Assembly: GCA_018660305.1 (NCBI GenBank)
Contig: JABJKO010000074.1
Location: 1 to 13,231, forward strand
Direction of reading: 5' to 3'
DNA length: 13,231 nucleotides
DNA from: Rhodospirillaceae bacterium
GTDB lineage: Bacteria > Pseudomonadota > Alphaproteobacteria > MPNO01 > UBA2964
Shown here: piece after piece, positions 13,077 to 13,231 of the stretch
Numbering within the stretch: the stretch's first letter is position 1
Layout of the letters: the number at the start of each line of letters is the position of its first letter
The notes under the pieces: model-generated
The model's database searches: none
What the model was told of the DNA's origin: nothing
Seen by the model: the letters and a program-made list of their open reading frames with translations, nothing else
Made by a program: the position numbers and the translations under genes

Positions 13077-13231
13077 TCAGAAGCTTCTACCGATGGTAAA
13101 AAGCACCATGGCGTCATTGGCATCCGCGCTGGGGGAGATATCGGTGTCGGTGTAATTGACCGCGAGGTCGAAGCCGAGAACGCTGTAACCGACGCCGAAA
13201 TTCCACTCGAGATAGTCGGGGCTGCCGAACA
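13077..13231 (-). CDS. Outer-membrane beta-barrel (TorF/Gcw_chp-like porin), C-terminal fragment
   Basis: The last 51 residues of a gene that starts beyond the right edge. The fragment alternates polar and hydrophobic residues (LEWNFGVGYSVLGFDLAVNY, then TDTD) and ends VLFTIGRSF with a terminal phenylalanine, the signal recognised by the BAM machinery. The L-E-W-N-x-G-V-x-Y-S-V-x-G-F-D pattern and closing strand resemble the TorF-family putative porins (Gcw_chp). Such proteins form channels in the outer membrane; the solute is unknown. It is convergent with the arylsulfotransferase gene, 12 bases between stops. Only the C-terminus was available, so the family call is moderate. Confidence 0.65.
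   Translation of the reverse strand, partial: FGSPDYLEWNFGVGYSVLGFDLAVNYTDTDISPSADANDAMVLFTIGRSF

Overview
The window is high-GC chromosomal DNA with compact genes, frequent short operons and divergent pairs. It looks like an alphaproteobacterium, probably an environmental Rhodospirillales-type lineage. The reasons are the overall composition, the nitrate/taurine-class ABC transporter, the many small catabolic genes, and a C-rich palindromic intergenic repeat of a kind I associate with that class. No rRNA, tRNA, CRISPR array, integrase, transposase or phage gene was seen.

Layout. (1) 1-783, minus strand: an NADPH-dependent FMN reductase followed by the N-terminus of an acyl-CoA synthetase that runs off the left edge. 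(2) 892-3186, plus strand: a GNAT acetyltransferase followed by three tandem paralogues of the DUF1989 family (urea carboxylase-associated / carboxyguanidine deiminase-like). The outer two are 210 aa and align without gaps over the sections compared. The middle one lacks exactly one 29-residue block that carries a shared cysteine. (3) 3203-3335: palindromic repeats between convergent genes. (4) 3388-4311, minus: an aldo/keto reductase. (5) 4389-6906, plus: a complete ABC importer (NMT1/ThiY-like binding protein, ATPase, permease) whose genes overlap at start and stop codons. (6) 6948-9594, minus: a LigI-like amidohydrolase, a Sel1-repeat protein and a Tat-exported intradiol dioxygenase, reading from 9594 downwards. 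(7) 9708-10397, plus: an alpha/beta hydrolase, convergent with a glyoxalase-I-like VOC protein (10405-10845, minus). (8) 10911-11477, minus: a PEP-CTERM surface protein preceded by a consensus-perfect sigma-54 promoter, with two dyad symmetries further upstream. (9) 11805-13064, plus: an arylsulfotransferase-family beta-propeller with no export signal. (10) 13077 to the right edge, minus: the C-terminus of an outer-membrane beta-barrel protein of the TorF/Gcw_chp type.

How it may work together. The DUF1989 cluster and the ABC importer form a plausible uptake-and-hydrolysis module for a small nitrogen compound. DUF1989 proteins and NMT1-type transporters occur together in guanidine and urea operons, but no carboxylase and no guanidine riboswitch is visible here, so the substrate is unknown. 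The 6.9-9.6 kb block looks like fragments of aromatic or ring-cleavage catabolism. The most distinctive regulatory signal is the sigma-54 promoter in front of the PEP-CTERM gene. Several genes (GNAT, arylsulfotransferase, perhaps the Sel1 protein) have no Shine-Dalgarno but a -10-like hexamer ending six bases before the ATG, which suggests leaderless transcripts.
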